Origin: Verrucomicrobiota bacterium
GTDB taxonomy: Bacteria > Verrucomicrobiota > Verrucomicrobiia > Opitutales > Opitutaceae
Direction of reading: 5' to 3'
Assembly (NCBI GenBank): GCA_023410155.1
Contig: JAEYQF010000085.1
Location: forward strand, 1-7,099
DNA length: 7,099 bases
A model generated the notes under the pieces. That model ran no database searches. It saw nothing but the letters and a program-made list of their open reading frames with translations, and was not told the origin of the DNA. The number at the start of each line of letters is the position of its first letter. Within the stretch, counting starts at the first letter, position 1. A program made the translations under genes and the position numbers. Positions 1 through 5,108 of the stretch are shown one piece after another.

Positions 1-14
1 AAAAAAAAACCCCC

Positions 15-57
15 CCCCGGGCGCGGCCGCCGGCCGGGGCCCCCCCCCTTTTCTTTT
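15..57 (+). terminator. Possible intrinsic terminator in a homopolymer block
   Basis: The window opens with nine A, nine C, a GC-only core (19-39), nine C, then TTTT-C-TTTT. Within the core CCCCGG (15-20) can pair with CCGGGG (34-39), and GGCC-GCC-GGCC (25-35) gives an alternative small hairpin. A T-rich tract follows at 49-57, so the block could terminate a rightward gene lying off the left edge. The C9 run between stem and T-tract is not typical of an intrinsic terminator, so the call is weak. The leading A9 would supply a T-tract to leftward transcription as well. Confidence 0.3.
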
Positions 58-75
58 CCGTGCCAGAGCTTGGAG

Positions 76-104
76 TTGTCGCTCTGAGGAGACCGGCCCA
101 TAAC
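76..104 (+). promoter_or_regulatory. Candidate promoter of the WYL regulator
   Basis: TTGTCG (76-81) and CATAAC (99-104) match the sigma-70 type -35 and -10 boxes at four of six bases each, with a 17-bp spacer. Transcription would start only a few bases before the ATG at 113, giving a nearly leaderless message. That would agree with the lack of a properly spaced ribosome binding site: the only purine-rich stretch, GAGGAGA at 86-92, lies about 20 bp upstream of the ATG. This is inferred from a consensus match only. Confidence 0.3.
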
Positions 105-112
105 AGCCTCCC

Positions 113-1075
113 ATGAATCGGACTGACCGACTCGTCGCCATGGTGATGTTCCTGCAAGGCCGCCGCGTGGTGCGCGCCGAGGAACTCGCGCGACATTTCG
201 AGGTGACGGTCCGCACCATCTATCGCGACGTCGCCGCGCTGAGTGAAGCGGGTGTGCCCGTCGCGGGCGAGGCGGGCGTCGGCTACAGCCTGGTCAAGGG
301 CTACCATCTTCCACCGGTCATGTTCACTGCGGAGGAGGCGATGGCGCTGTTTGTGGGCGGCGAGATGGTGAAGACGTTTTCCGACGCCTCTCTGGCCGCG
401 CCCATGGACACAGCCCTTCTGAAAATCCGCTCGGTGCTCCCTCGCGAGCGGCAGGATGATCTCGATCGGCTCGCGCGTGCGACCGCGATCCACGGTCGCA
501 ACAAACTTCCCGCCTCCGTCGATCAGCGCACGATCCTGCCTGTGCAACAAGCGATCGTTTCCCGCCGCGTCCTGCGCCTCCGTTATCGGGCCAAGGGCCG
601 AGATTCCGAGACCGTGCGGGAAGTCGAGCCGCTCGGCGTGGCCTTCTCCACCGGGGCCTGGTATCTCGTCGCCTGGTGTCGCCTGCGGAAGGCGTTTCGG
701 CATTTCAAACTCGAGCGGCTCGTCGGTCTCGAGGTGCTGGGTGAGCGGTTCGAACCCCGTCCCGATTTCTCTCTCACCGAGCACCTCCGTCGCGAGCTGC
801 AGTCCGACGAGCGACTGCCCGCCCGGGTGTGGTTTGCGAGCGAAGCCCTCGAGCGCGCGCGCCGCGAGAGCATGGCGGCCTTCGCTTCCGAGCGCCGCGC
901 CGACGGCGGCGTCGAGGTGGAGATGACGACCTTCTGCTATCAATGGCTCGCACGCTGGCTGTTGTCTTTCGGCGCCGAAGCCGAGGCACTCTCGCCACCG
1001 GAGCTACGCGAACGTGTGGCCGCAGAAGTAGCCAGCTTGAGTGATCGCTACACCCCCTCCGCGCTTCCCGCCTGA
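113..1075 (+). CDS. WYL-domain transcriptional regulator (YafY-like)
   Basis: This is a DNA-binding regulator of the HTH-WYL-WCX type, 320 residues long, which is normal for the family. An N-terminal winged helix-turn-helix spans about residues 1-58, with a recognition helix near 31-43 (VTVRTIYRDVAAL) of the kind shared with DeoR/HTH_11 proteins. The WYL domain covers about 138-205 and shows its namesake residues in GAWYLVAW (181-188), followed by FRHFKLERL (195-203). A WCX-like C-terminal part covers about 225-312. WYL domains are known or thought to sense small ligands or nucleic acid; the ligand here is unknown. The ATG at 113 is chosen because MNRTDRLVAMVMFLQ matches usual family N-termini; the ATG at 140 would cut into the first helix. 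Its closeness to two downstream VOC genes suggests they are its targets, which is an inference. Specific pathway unknown. Confidence 0.92.
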   Translation: MNRTDRLVAMVMFLQGRRVVRAEELARHFEVTVRTIYRDVAALSEAGVPVAGEAGVGYSLVKGYHLPPVMFTAEEAMALFVGGEMVKTFSDASLAAPMDTALLKIRSVLPRERQDDLDRLARATAIHGRNKLPASVDQRTILPVQQAIVSRRVLRLRYRAKGRDSETVREVEPLGVAFSTGAWYLVAWCRLRKAFRHFKLERLVGLEVLGERFEPRPDFSLTEHLRRELQSDERLPARVWFASEALERARRESMAAFASERRADGGVEVEMTTFCYQWLARWLLSFGAEAEALSPPELRERVAAEVASLSDRYTPSALPA

Positions 1076-1285
1076 ATCGCTCCACGAATGTCATCCGGCG
1101 AACCCTTACGGCGTCGTCGGCGTTTCCGCTGATCGGCCCGCAGCCGCCAGACGTATCGTGGCGTCGCCCGCGAACGGCGCGACGGTCTGCTCGCCGACGT
1201 CCGTGACGCGTATCAGGCGCGGAGATCCGGGTTTGGGCATCCCTCGACGTGGCCAGGCCAGATCCTTCGCGTGGTCAGGTTCATC

Positions 1286-1300
1286 GCGGTCCGAGACCGC
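1286..1300. repeat. Perfect 6-bp inverted repeat, 3-nt loop
   Basis: GCGGTC (1286-1291), CGA, GACCGC (1295-1300) form a short GC-rich hairpin. No T-run follows (CGGTCCAAATTTC), so it is a poor terminator for the WYL gene, and it lies 211 bp beyond that gene's stop. It could be part of a regulatory region. Confidence 0.4.
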
Positions 1301-1312
1301 CGGTCCAAATTT

Positions 1313-1325
1313 CTGTGCTGCACAG
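1313..1325. promoter_or_regulatory. 13-bp dyad CTGTGC-T-GCACAG, possible operator
   Basis: CTGTGC and GCACAG are perfect reverse complements around one central T. A compact odd-length dyad between a regulator gene and its likely target, 123 bp before the VOC start codon, is a reasonable candidate for a dimeric repressor or activator site. Nothing in the sequence identifies the binding protein; the WYL regulator next door is the obvious guess. Confidence 0.35.
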
Positions 1326-1326
1326 C

Positions 1327-1349
1327 CGCGATGCGGTCTATTGATCGCG
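1327..1349. repeat. Inverted repeat CGCGAT / ATCGCG
   Basis: CGCGAT (1327-1332) and ATCGCG (1344-1349) are perfect reverse complements separated by 11 bp. The centre-to-centre spacing is 17 bp, so a symmetric dimer site is conceivable. It directly follows the 1313-1325 dyad. Short GC-rich palindromes of this size also arise by chance in such DNA. Confidence 0.25.
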
Positions 1350-1381
1350 TATGAAGGTTTTCGTCCGTGGGCGGTGTCTCC

Positions 1382-1418
1382 TGACATACGGCTGTCACGT
1401 TTCCCTGTTATTTGTGAC
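1382..1418. promoter_or_regulatory. TGACA/TGTCA half-site cluster before VOC gene
   Basis: TGACA (1382-1386) and TGTCA (1393-1397) form an inverted repeat with a 6-bp spacer. GTCAC (1394-1398) and GTGAC (1414-1418) form a second one, sharing the middle half-site. The cluster ends 29 bp before the ATG at 1448 and overlaps the only promoter-like boxes, a placement expected of a repressor operator. This is an inference from arrangement; no known motif is recognised. Confidence 0.35.
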
Positions 1419-1447
1419 CCATCGTTTGTTCGGAACCCCCACTCGTC

Positions 1448-1816
1448 ATGATTCAAGTCACTGAAATCGCCTTCACGGGATATCCCGTCACCGACATCGC
1501 GCGCGCCCGCGCGTTTTATGAGAATATCCTCCGGCTGCAGGTCTCCACGACCTTCGAGCACGACGGACGGCACTGGATTGAATACGACATCGGTCCCGGC
1601 ACGCTCGCCATCTCCAATATGGCCCCGGAATGGAAACCCTCCCGCGATGGTCCTTCGATCGCGCTGGAAGTCGCCGATTTTGACGCGGCCATCGCCGAGC
1701 TCCGTGCCGCGGGCGTGACCTTCGTGATCGAGCCCACGCCCAGTCCCGTCTGCCGCATCGCGATCATCGCCGATCCCGACGGCAACAGCGTCGCCATTCA
1801 CAAGCGCAACCCCTGA
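1448..1816 (+). CDS. Single-domain VOC (glyoxalase-like) protein
   Basis: This 122-residue protein has one vicinal-oxygen-chelate domain, the fold of glyoxalase I, bleomycin-resistance proteins and extradiol dioxygenases. The first beta-alpha-beta module includes GYPVTDIARARAFYENIL (about 11-28). The second includes the ALEVADFDAAIAELRAAGV stretch (72-90) and ends in ADPDGNSVAIHK (108-119), a highly typical VOC closing motif. The metal ligands of true glyoxalase I are not all evident: the first strand has no His at the expected place, and the last strand ends in His rather than Glu. An uncharacterised binding or lyase role is therefore likelier than methylglyoxal detoxification. Only a weak GGAA lies upstream, 12 nt from the ATG. 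The gene probably forms an operon with the SRPBCC-VOC gene 56 bp downstream and may be controlled by the WYL protein upstream. Confidence 0.9.
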   Translation: MIQVTEIAFTGYPVTDIARARAFYENILRLQVSTTFEHDGRHWIEYDIGPGTLAISNMAPEWKPSRDGPSIALEVADFDAAIAELRAAGVTFVIEPTPSPVCRIAIIADPDGNSVAIHKRNP

Positions 1817-1872
1817 GGTTGCCCGCGCCCCTTCGTCCAGCGCCGTATCCACAGAATCCGCACACGCATCCC

Positions 1873-2691
1873 ATGGACCCACGCTCGCTCCTTGTCAGTT
1901 TGCCGGCGCCGCGCGACGCCGTTTTCGAGTTTCTCTCCACCCCTTCCAATCTGCCCGAGTGGTCGGGCGGCTTCTATGCCAACCCCGTCCTCGACGAAGG
2001 CGGCTGGATCAGTGTCACGCCGTTCGGCGAGCGCTGTGTGGCCCTGATTGCCGACGAGGCCACGGGACTCGTCGATTTCTTCCATGGTGAGAAATGCGAC
2101 GAGATGCACGTGCTGCCGCTCCGCGTCGTGTCGCAGCCGCATGGCTGCGTCGTGACGGCCGCGATCCTTCCGCTGCCGGGCCTCCCCGACGACCTCGCGG
2201 ATTATGAGATGCGTCGACTGGTGGCTGGCTTGCGCGCGCTCACAGGCCGCTTCGGCGGTCGGCTCTCGGCGTTCGATGCAAATGCCTGGGCGTTTGTCCC
2301 GGGGGTGGTGACTTCACGGTTTCATGAGACGTGGGATTTCTACACCACGCATCTCGGGTTCCGCACGGAATCGGAGAGCAACTGCCATGTGCATCTCGCG
2401 CATCCCGGTGGGGCGCGCTTGACGTTGCTCCGCGAGGAGATCGACGGCCTGCCGGCCGCGCTCACCCATGCGCCCGACGGACGTGGCTTCTGGCTCGAAC
2501 TGCCGGTCGACGATGTCGATGCCGTGCACGCCCGCCTGGTCGCAGCCGGAGTGGCGATTGCAGAACCACCCCAGGACCGGCCGTGGCACGAGCGGGATTG
2601 CCGCTTCCGCGATCCCAACGGCGTGATGATCCAACTCTCCCACGAGATCCCTGTGTCGGGCGCAATGGAGTCCCGTCCCGCAGCCAGTTAA
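1873..2691 (+). CDS. SRPBCC-VOC two-domain fusion protein
   Basis: This 272-residue soluble protein joins two unrelated ligand-binding folds. Residues about 5-128 look like a START/polyketide-cyclase (SRPBCC) domain, shown by PAPRDAVFEFLSTPSNLPEWSG (11-32) and a long C-terminal helix near 107-125. Residues about 138-259 form a VOC domain: FHETWDFYTTHLGF (150-163), FWLELPVDDVDAVHARLVAAGV (207-228) and RDPNGVMIQLSHE (246-258). The expected terminal Glu ligand is replaced by Gln in MIQL. I chose the ATG at 1873, just before the SRPBCC start; a TTG at 1819 would add 18 Pro-rich residues (APLRPAPYPQNPHTHP) that fit no domain. No Shine-Dalgarno is evident for either start. It probably shares a transcript with the VOC gene ending at 1816. 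The substrate is unknown. The stop codon is followed almost at once by a repeat array and a strong hairpin. Confidence 0.85.
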   Translation: MDPRSLLVSLPAPRDAVFEFLSTPSNLPEWSGGFYANPVLDEGGWISVTPFGERCVALIADEATGLVDFFHGEKCDEMHVLPLRVVSQPHGCVVTAAILPLPGLPDDLADYEMRRLVAGLRALTGRFGGRLSAFDANAWAFVPGVVTSRFHETWDFYTTHLGFRTESESNCHVHLAHPGGARLTLLREEIDGLPAALTHAPDGRGFWLELPVDDVDAVHARLVAAGVAIAEPPQDRPWHERDCRFRDPNGVMIQLSHEIPVSGAMESRPAAS

Positions 2692-2693
2692 GG

Positions 2694-2726
2694 CGCGAGT
2701 CGGAACAATGTTCAGACCGACTCGCG
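2694..2726 (+). terminator. Perfect 10-bp hairpin just after SRPBCC-VOC stop
   Basis: CGCGAGTCGG (2694-2703) pairs perfectly with CCGACTCGCG (2717-2726). The 13-nt loop contains a further perfect pairing: GAACA (2703-2707) with TGTTC (2709-2713) overlaps the stem top. It begins two bases after the stop at 2691 and could stop or stabilise the VOC transcript. No T-run follows, so intrinsic termination is doubtful; a 3' stabilising hairpin or a Rho-dependent end is as likely. Confidence 0.4.
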
Positions 2727-2747
2727 ACTGAGTGCGTCGCGAGTCGG
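2717..2747. repeat. Perfect 12-bp inverted repeat overlapping first hairpin
   Basis: CCGACTCGCGAC (2717-2728) and GTCGCGAGTCGG (2736-2747) are perfect reverse complements with a 7-nt loop. The left arm includes the right arm of the 2694-2726 hairpin, so an RNA from this strand can form one or the other but not both. It arises because one repeat unit carries CCGACTCGCG and the next CGCGAGTCGG. Confidence 0.7.
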
Positions 2748-2852
2748 GACGAAGTGCGGATCGCGTCGGGATCGAGTGTGCACCGAGTCGCGCCAAAGTG
2801 CGCACCGAGTCGCGTCGCGGTGCGGCGTGACTCTGCAGGCTGAAGCGCGGGG

Positions 2853-2882
2853 TTGAATGCCTGTCGGGATCCGAATTAGCAT
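2853..2882 (+). promoter_or_regulatory. Candidate promoter of the DoxX gene
   Basis: TTGAAT (2853-2858) and TAGCAT (2877-2882) each match four of six sigma-70 consensus bases, with an 18-bp spacer. Transcription would begin near 2889, leaving a leader of roughly 27 nt before the ATG at 2916. It lies just beyond the repeat array, so the DoxX gene may be transcribed apart from the VOC genes. Confidence 0.35.
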
Positions 2883-2915
2883 CGCCCCGCTTTCGAACCC
2901 TCCTTCATCCGAACC

Positions 2916-3341
2916 ATGAAAAAGCTCCTCGGTTTCCTCCAACTGAAGTTTCTCCCTGCCAGCACCGATCTGGGTTTGTTGATCCTCCGCGTCTGGCTCG
3001 GGCTCACGATGGCCATCAATCACGGCTGGGGAAAAGTCACGGGCTTCGGCACGATGTCGGGCCAGTTCCCGAATTATCTCGGCCTCGGCTCCACCGTAAA
3101 CCTGGTGATCGCAATCGTGGGCGAGTTGATCTGTGCGTTGCTTCTGGTCGCCGGTCTCGGCACGCGTTTCGCGGCGCTGGTGCTCGGAGTCGTAATGAGT
3201 GTCGCGTTCTTCGTGGCGCACGGCGGCCAGTTGTCCGGACCTGGCAGCGGTGAGATGGCGTTTCTGTATCTCGCCGGTTGCGTGACGCTGCTCGTCGCCG
3301 GTCCCGGCAAGTTCTCCGTCGACGGCAAGTCCGGCGCCTGA
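2916..3341 (+). CDS. DoxX family inner-membrane protein
   Basis: This 141-residue membrane protein matches the DoxX family in length and pattern. Four hydrophobic segments are visible at about 17-37, 61-81, 83-103 and 113-129. The first ends in the polar NHGWGKVTGFG stretch (35-45), which resembles the conserved post-helix-1 segment of DoxX proteins. The short loop GLGTRFAAL (80-88) between helices 2 and 3 and the AHGG (101-104) after helix 3 are also typical. DoxX-like proteins are linked to quinone/thiosulfate metabolism in archaea and to oxidative-stress membrane complexes in mycobacteria; most bacterial members, including this one, have no assigned function. The ATG follows a pyrimidine-rich leader with no Shine-Dalgarno. 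The gene converges on the chemoreceptor gene, with 64 bp between the stop codons and a shared hairpin in between. Confidence 0.88.
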   Translation: MKKLLGFLQLKFLPASTDLGLLILRVWLGLTMAINHGWGKVTGFGTMSGQFPNYLGLGSTVNLVIAIVGELICALLLVAGLGTRFAALVLGVVMSVAFFVAHGGQLSGPGSGEMAFLYLAGCVTLLVAGPGKFSVDGKSGA

Positions 3342-3348
3342 GGGCACG

Positions 3349-3378
3349 AAAAAGGCGCGAGCGAGTGCCCGCGCCTTT
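3349..3378 (-). terminator. Intrinsic terminator between convergent genes
   Basis: AAAGGCGCG (3351-3359) and CGCGCCTTT (3370-3378) form a perfect 9-bp stem with a 10-nt loop. Two more A at 3349-3350 give leftward transcripts a run of five T straight after the GC stem, so it is a good terminator for the chemoreceptor gene ending at 3406. For the rightward DoxX gene the same hairpin is followed by only three T, so it may serve both but less well. Confidence 0.85.
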
Positions 3379-3405
3379 GGCCGCTTGTGCTCTGGAACGC
3401 GGAGC

Positions 3406-4941
3406 CTAGACGCCCGCCGGCTCGACAGGAGCGAGCGCGCGGCGAATCTTCGTCGAGGACGTTTCGCGGTGGGCAGGCGGGTTCGCGGCGGCGCGGCTGG
3501 GTTTGGTGGTGCCTGAAACCAATTCGCGGAGTTGGCGCGCGATTCCAGAGACGGAGTGTGCCTGTGCGTTGAGTTCCTCGGAGGCGCTGGCGCTTTCCTC
3601 GGAGCTCGCCGCCATCGTCTGCGTGAGGTGGTCCATCTGGGTGACGGCGGTGAGGGTTTGGTTCACGCCAGTGTCCTGTTCGCGCGAGGCCACGGCGATC
3701 TCGCCCACGATCGTGTCAATCTGACGAACGCCGCCGACGATTTCGTCGAGGCTGGTGGTGACTTTGCGACTGAGTTCGACGCCATGGGAACTCTTCTCGA
3801 TCGAGTCCTGGATACGCTCGGCGGTCTCGCGCGCGGCGACCGCGCTGCGTTGGGCGAGTGCGCGGACTTCCTCGGCGACGACCGCGAAGCCGAGACCTGC
3901 CTCGCCGGCGCGGGCGGCTTCGACGGCGGCGTTGAGTGCGAGGATGTTCGTCTGAAACGCGATCTCGTCGATCGTCTTGATGATTTTGGCGATGTTGTCG
4001 CCGGAGACGCGGATCGCATCCATCGCCTCGTTCATCCGCTGCATGTCGGCGGCACCGGTTTCCGCCGAGGTGCGGGTGCGCTGAGTGAGCTGGCTGCTGG
4101 AGCCGGCGCGATCGGCGTTGGAGCGCGTGAGGCTGGCGATCTCGTGGAGGGCGGCGTTGGTCTCCTCGATCGAAGCGGCGTGTTCGCTGGCGCTTTGCGC
4201 GAGGGATTGGCTGGAGTTGGTGATCGCTCCGGCGGAGCTGGCGAGTTGTTGCGAGCCTTCGGCCAGTTCGCTGGCGAGCGCGACGAGTCGGCGATTCGTG
4301 GAGCGGGTGATGAGAAACGCCAGACCGGCGGCGGCGATGAGCGCGCCGGCAACACCGAGGACGAGTGTGAGCTGCGTCTGCTCGACCGAGCGGTTGGCGC
4401 GTTCGCCGTTTTCGACCGCGGATTGACGGCCGGCGTCCACCATCGCGGCGAGGGACGAGATGTAGGTGCCGTAAACGGGATAAAGTTTTTCCTCGAGCAG
4501 CGTTCGCGCCTCGGCTTCGCGCCCTTCGCGGCTGGCCTTCAGGATTTCCACGCGAAGATTTCGGTAGGGCGGACGACTGGACTTCACGCTCTCGTAAAGC
4601 CTGAGGTCGGCGGCAGTGGCCAGGAGCGGCTCGAGTTGATCGTAGAGCGAAGTGAGTGTGGAGGTTTTCGCATCCATCTCAGTCTCGATCGATTTCTTGC
4701 GCACGGGATCGCTGGTAAGGACGTGCTGCGAGGTGTTGATGAAGTTTTCCTTCACCAAGGACTGGATCTCGCCGAGCAAAACGATCGTGGGCACTGAACG
4801 GTCCACCACGTCGTTGGCGGCGCTCTTGATTACGTGCACGCGGGCGTAGGCGATGGCACCGACGAGTGCGATGATTGCCACGACACAGACGAATCCGGCG
4901 GAGATCCGTCGGCCGATGGTCCAGTTTTTGGCGTTGAGCAT
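3406..4941 (-). CDS. Methyl-accepting chemotaxis protein, HAMP-less
   Basis: This 511-residue transmembrane chemoreceptor signals to CheA/CheW to control flagellar or other motility. The N-terminal helix (about 13-34) and second helix (about 190-212) bracket a largely helical periplasmic sensor of about 155 residues, resembling a four-helix-bundle ligand-binding domain (4HB_MCP). The cytoplasmic hairpin has the hallmark tip: IAFQTNILALNAAVEAARAGE at 327-347, then GLGFAVVAEEVRALAQRSA (349-367). Glu/Gln/Ala-rich stretches on both arms, such as SIEETNAAL (257-265) and SSEESASASEELN (446-458), look like methylation-helix sequence. From helix 2 to the tip is only about 133 residues, which leaves no room for a HAMP domain, and none is recognisable. 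The C-terminus (ALAPVEPAGV) lacks a CheR/CheB-tethering pentapeptide. No chemotaxis genes adjoin it. The ligand is unknown. Confidence 0.95.
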   Translation of the reverse strand: MLNAKNWTIGRRISAGFVCVVAIIALVGAIAYARVHVIKSAANDVVDRSVPTIVLLGEIQSLVKENFINTSQHVLTSDPVRKKSIETEMDAKTSTLTSLYDQLEPLLATAADLRLYESVKSSRPPYRNLRVEILKASREGREAEARTLLEEKLYPVYGTYISSLAAMVDAGRQSAVENGERANRSVEQTQLTLVLGVAGALIAAAGLAFLITRSTNRRLVALASELAEGSQQLASSAGAITNSSQSLAQSASEHAASIEETNAALHEIASLTRSNADRAGSSSQLTQRTRTSAETGAADMQRMNEAMDAIRVSGDNIAKIIKTIDEIAFQTNILALNAAVEAARAGEAGLGFAVVAEEVRALAQRSAVAARETAERIQDSIEKSSHGVELSRKVTTSLDEIVGGVRQIDTIVGEIAVASREQDTGVNQTLTAVTQMDHLTQTMAASSEESASASEELNAQAHSVSGIARQLRELVSGTTKPSRAAANPPAHRETSSTKIRRALAPVEPAGV

Positions 4942-4950
4942 GAGCCTGCT

Positions 4951-4977
4951 TTATCGTCGCACTTCCTTTGAGGTTGA
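4951..4977 (-). promoter_or_regulatory. Possible sigma-28 (FliA-type) promoter of MCP gene
   Basis: Read on the minus strand, TCAA (4977-4974) lies 15 bp before GACGATAA (4958-4951). The flagellar sigma-28 consensus is TAAA-N15-GCCGATAA, so the match is three of four and seven of eight at the exact spacing. Such control is common for chemoreceptors. Against it, the -10 box ends only 9 bp before the ATG at 4941, so the leader would be almost absent; no well-spaced Shine-Dalgarno exists either (AAGGAAG lies about 20 nt upstream). Confidence 0.3.
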
Positions 4978-5032
4978 GAATGCCCCGGGCAAGCGCGCGC
5001 AGCTGAGGCAATTACGACGAACATAGATGGGG

Positions 5033-5051
5033 GCTGATAGCGTCCATCAGC
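5033..5051. repeat. Inverted repeat GCTGAT / ATCAGC
   Basis: GCTGAT (5033-5038) and ATCAGC (5046-5051) are perfect reverse complements with a 7-bp spacer. The pair sits between the peptidase terminator and the start of the chemoreceptor gene, about 92 bp before that start. It may be an operator for the chemoreceptor or a second hairpin behind the terminator. Confidence 0.3.
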
Positions 5052-5054
5052 TAC

Positions 5055-5083
5055 AAAAACGCCCGCCTCGGGTGAGGCGGGCG
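5055..5083 (-). terminator. Strong intrinsic terminator of the M2 peptidase gene
   Basis: CGCCCGCCTC (5060-5069) and GAGGCGGGCG (5074-5083) make a perfect 10-bp GC-rich stem with a 4-nt loop. Five A at 5055-5059 become T5 on the minus strand directly after the stem. It lies 25 bp beyond the peptidase stop, a classic arrangement, and isolates that gene from the chemoreceptor gene downstream on the same strand. Confidence 0.93.
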
Positions 5084-5108
5084 CGGCGGGTTGGAGAAGC
5101 TTAACCTG

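Larger units (their letters stand above)
1076..1447 (+). other. 372-bp intergenic gap with clustered dyads
   Basis: No convincing gene is seen here. An open frame runs through it on each strand, but the translations are low-complexity Pro/Arg/Ser or Gly/Asp-rich and resemble nothing I recognise. The gap holds several short perfect inverted repeats between 1286 and 1418 (listed separately), and probably the promoter and operator of the VOC gene starting at 1448. A weak promoter-like pair, CTGACA (1381-1386) and TGTTAT (1406-1411), has a 19-bp spacer. Confidence 0.6.
2692..2840. repeat. 22-bp tandem repeat array A
   Basis: Degenerate units start every 22 bp at 2709, 2731, 2753, 2775, 2797 and 2819, with a partial match from 2687. 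The consensus reads AGTGCG-N-ACCGAGTCGCG-N-CAA. Units at 2775 and 2797 are nearly identical over their first 18 bases; the unit at 2819 is badly decayed. Most units carry CGAGTCG, or CGACTCG, at unit positions 10-16; both are palindromic around the central base. The array fills the gap after the SRPBCC-VOC stop codon. There are no unique spacers, and the 22-bp period is not a multiple of three, so it is neither CRISPR nor coding. Confidence 0.85.

Noticed and set aside
1041..1451. Plus-strand open frame of 136 codons filling the gap after the WYL gene
   Set aside because: It begins inside the WYL coding sequence, is rich in Pro, Arg and Ser, and shows no domain or conserved pattern. A decayed gene cannot be excluded, but nothing supports it.
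1819..1872. TTG start at 1819 for the SRPBCC-VOC protein
   Set aside because: It adds 18 Pro-rich residues outside any domain and would begin two bases after the upstream stop without a ribosome binding site; the ATG at 1873 fits the domain start.
1106..1882. Long open frame on the minus strand (258 codons) across the gap and the VOC gene
   Set aside because: Its translation is Gly/Asp/Arg-rich without recognisable motifs, while the opposite strand encodes an unmistakable VOC domain. It is an antisense shadow typical of GC-rich DNA.
2692..2840. CRISPR array
   Set aside because: The 22-bp units abut without unique spacers and are degenerate; no cas genes are nearby.
2692..2916. Plus-strand open frame (2331-2843) extending through the repeat array as a repeat protein
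   Set aside because: The repeat period of 22 bp is not a multiple of three, so the frame shifts with every unit, and the upstream part is a shadow of the SRPBCC-VOC gene.
3532..4797. Plus-strand open frame of 421 codons opposite the chemoreceptor gene
   Set aside because: The Gly/Asp/Arg/Val-rich translation is the complement of the heptad-rich receptor sequence; the minus-strand protein has the conserved MCP signalling tip.
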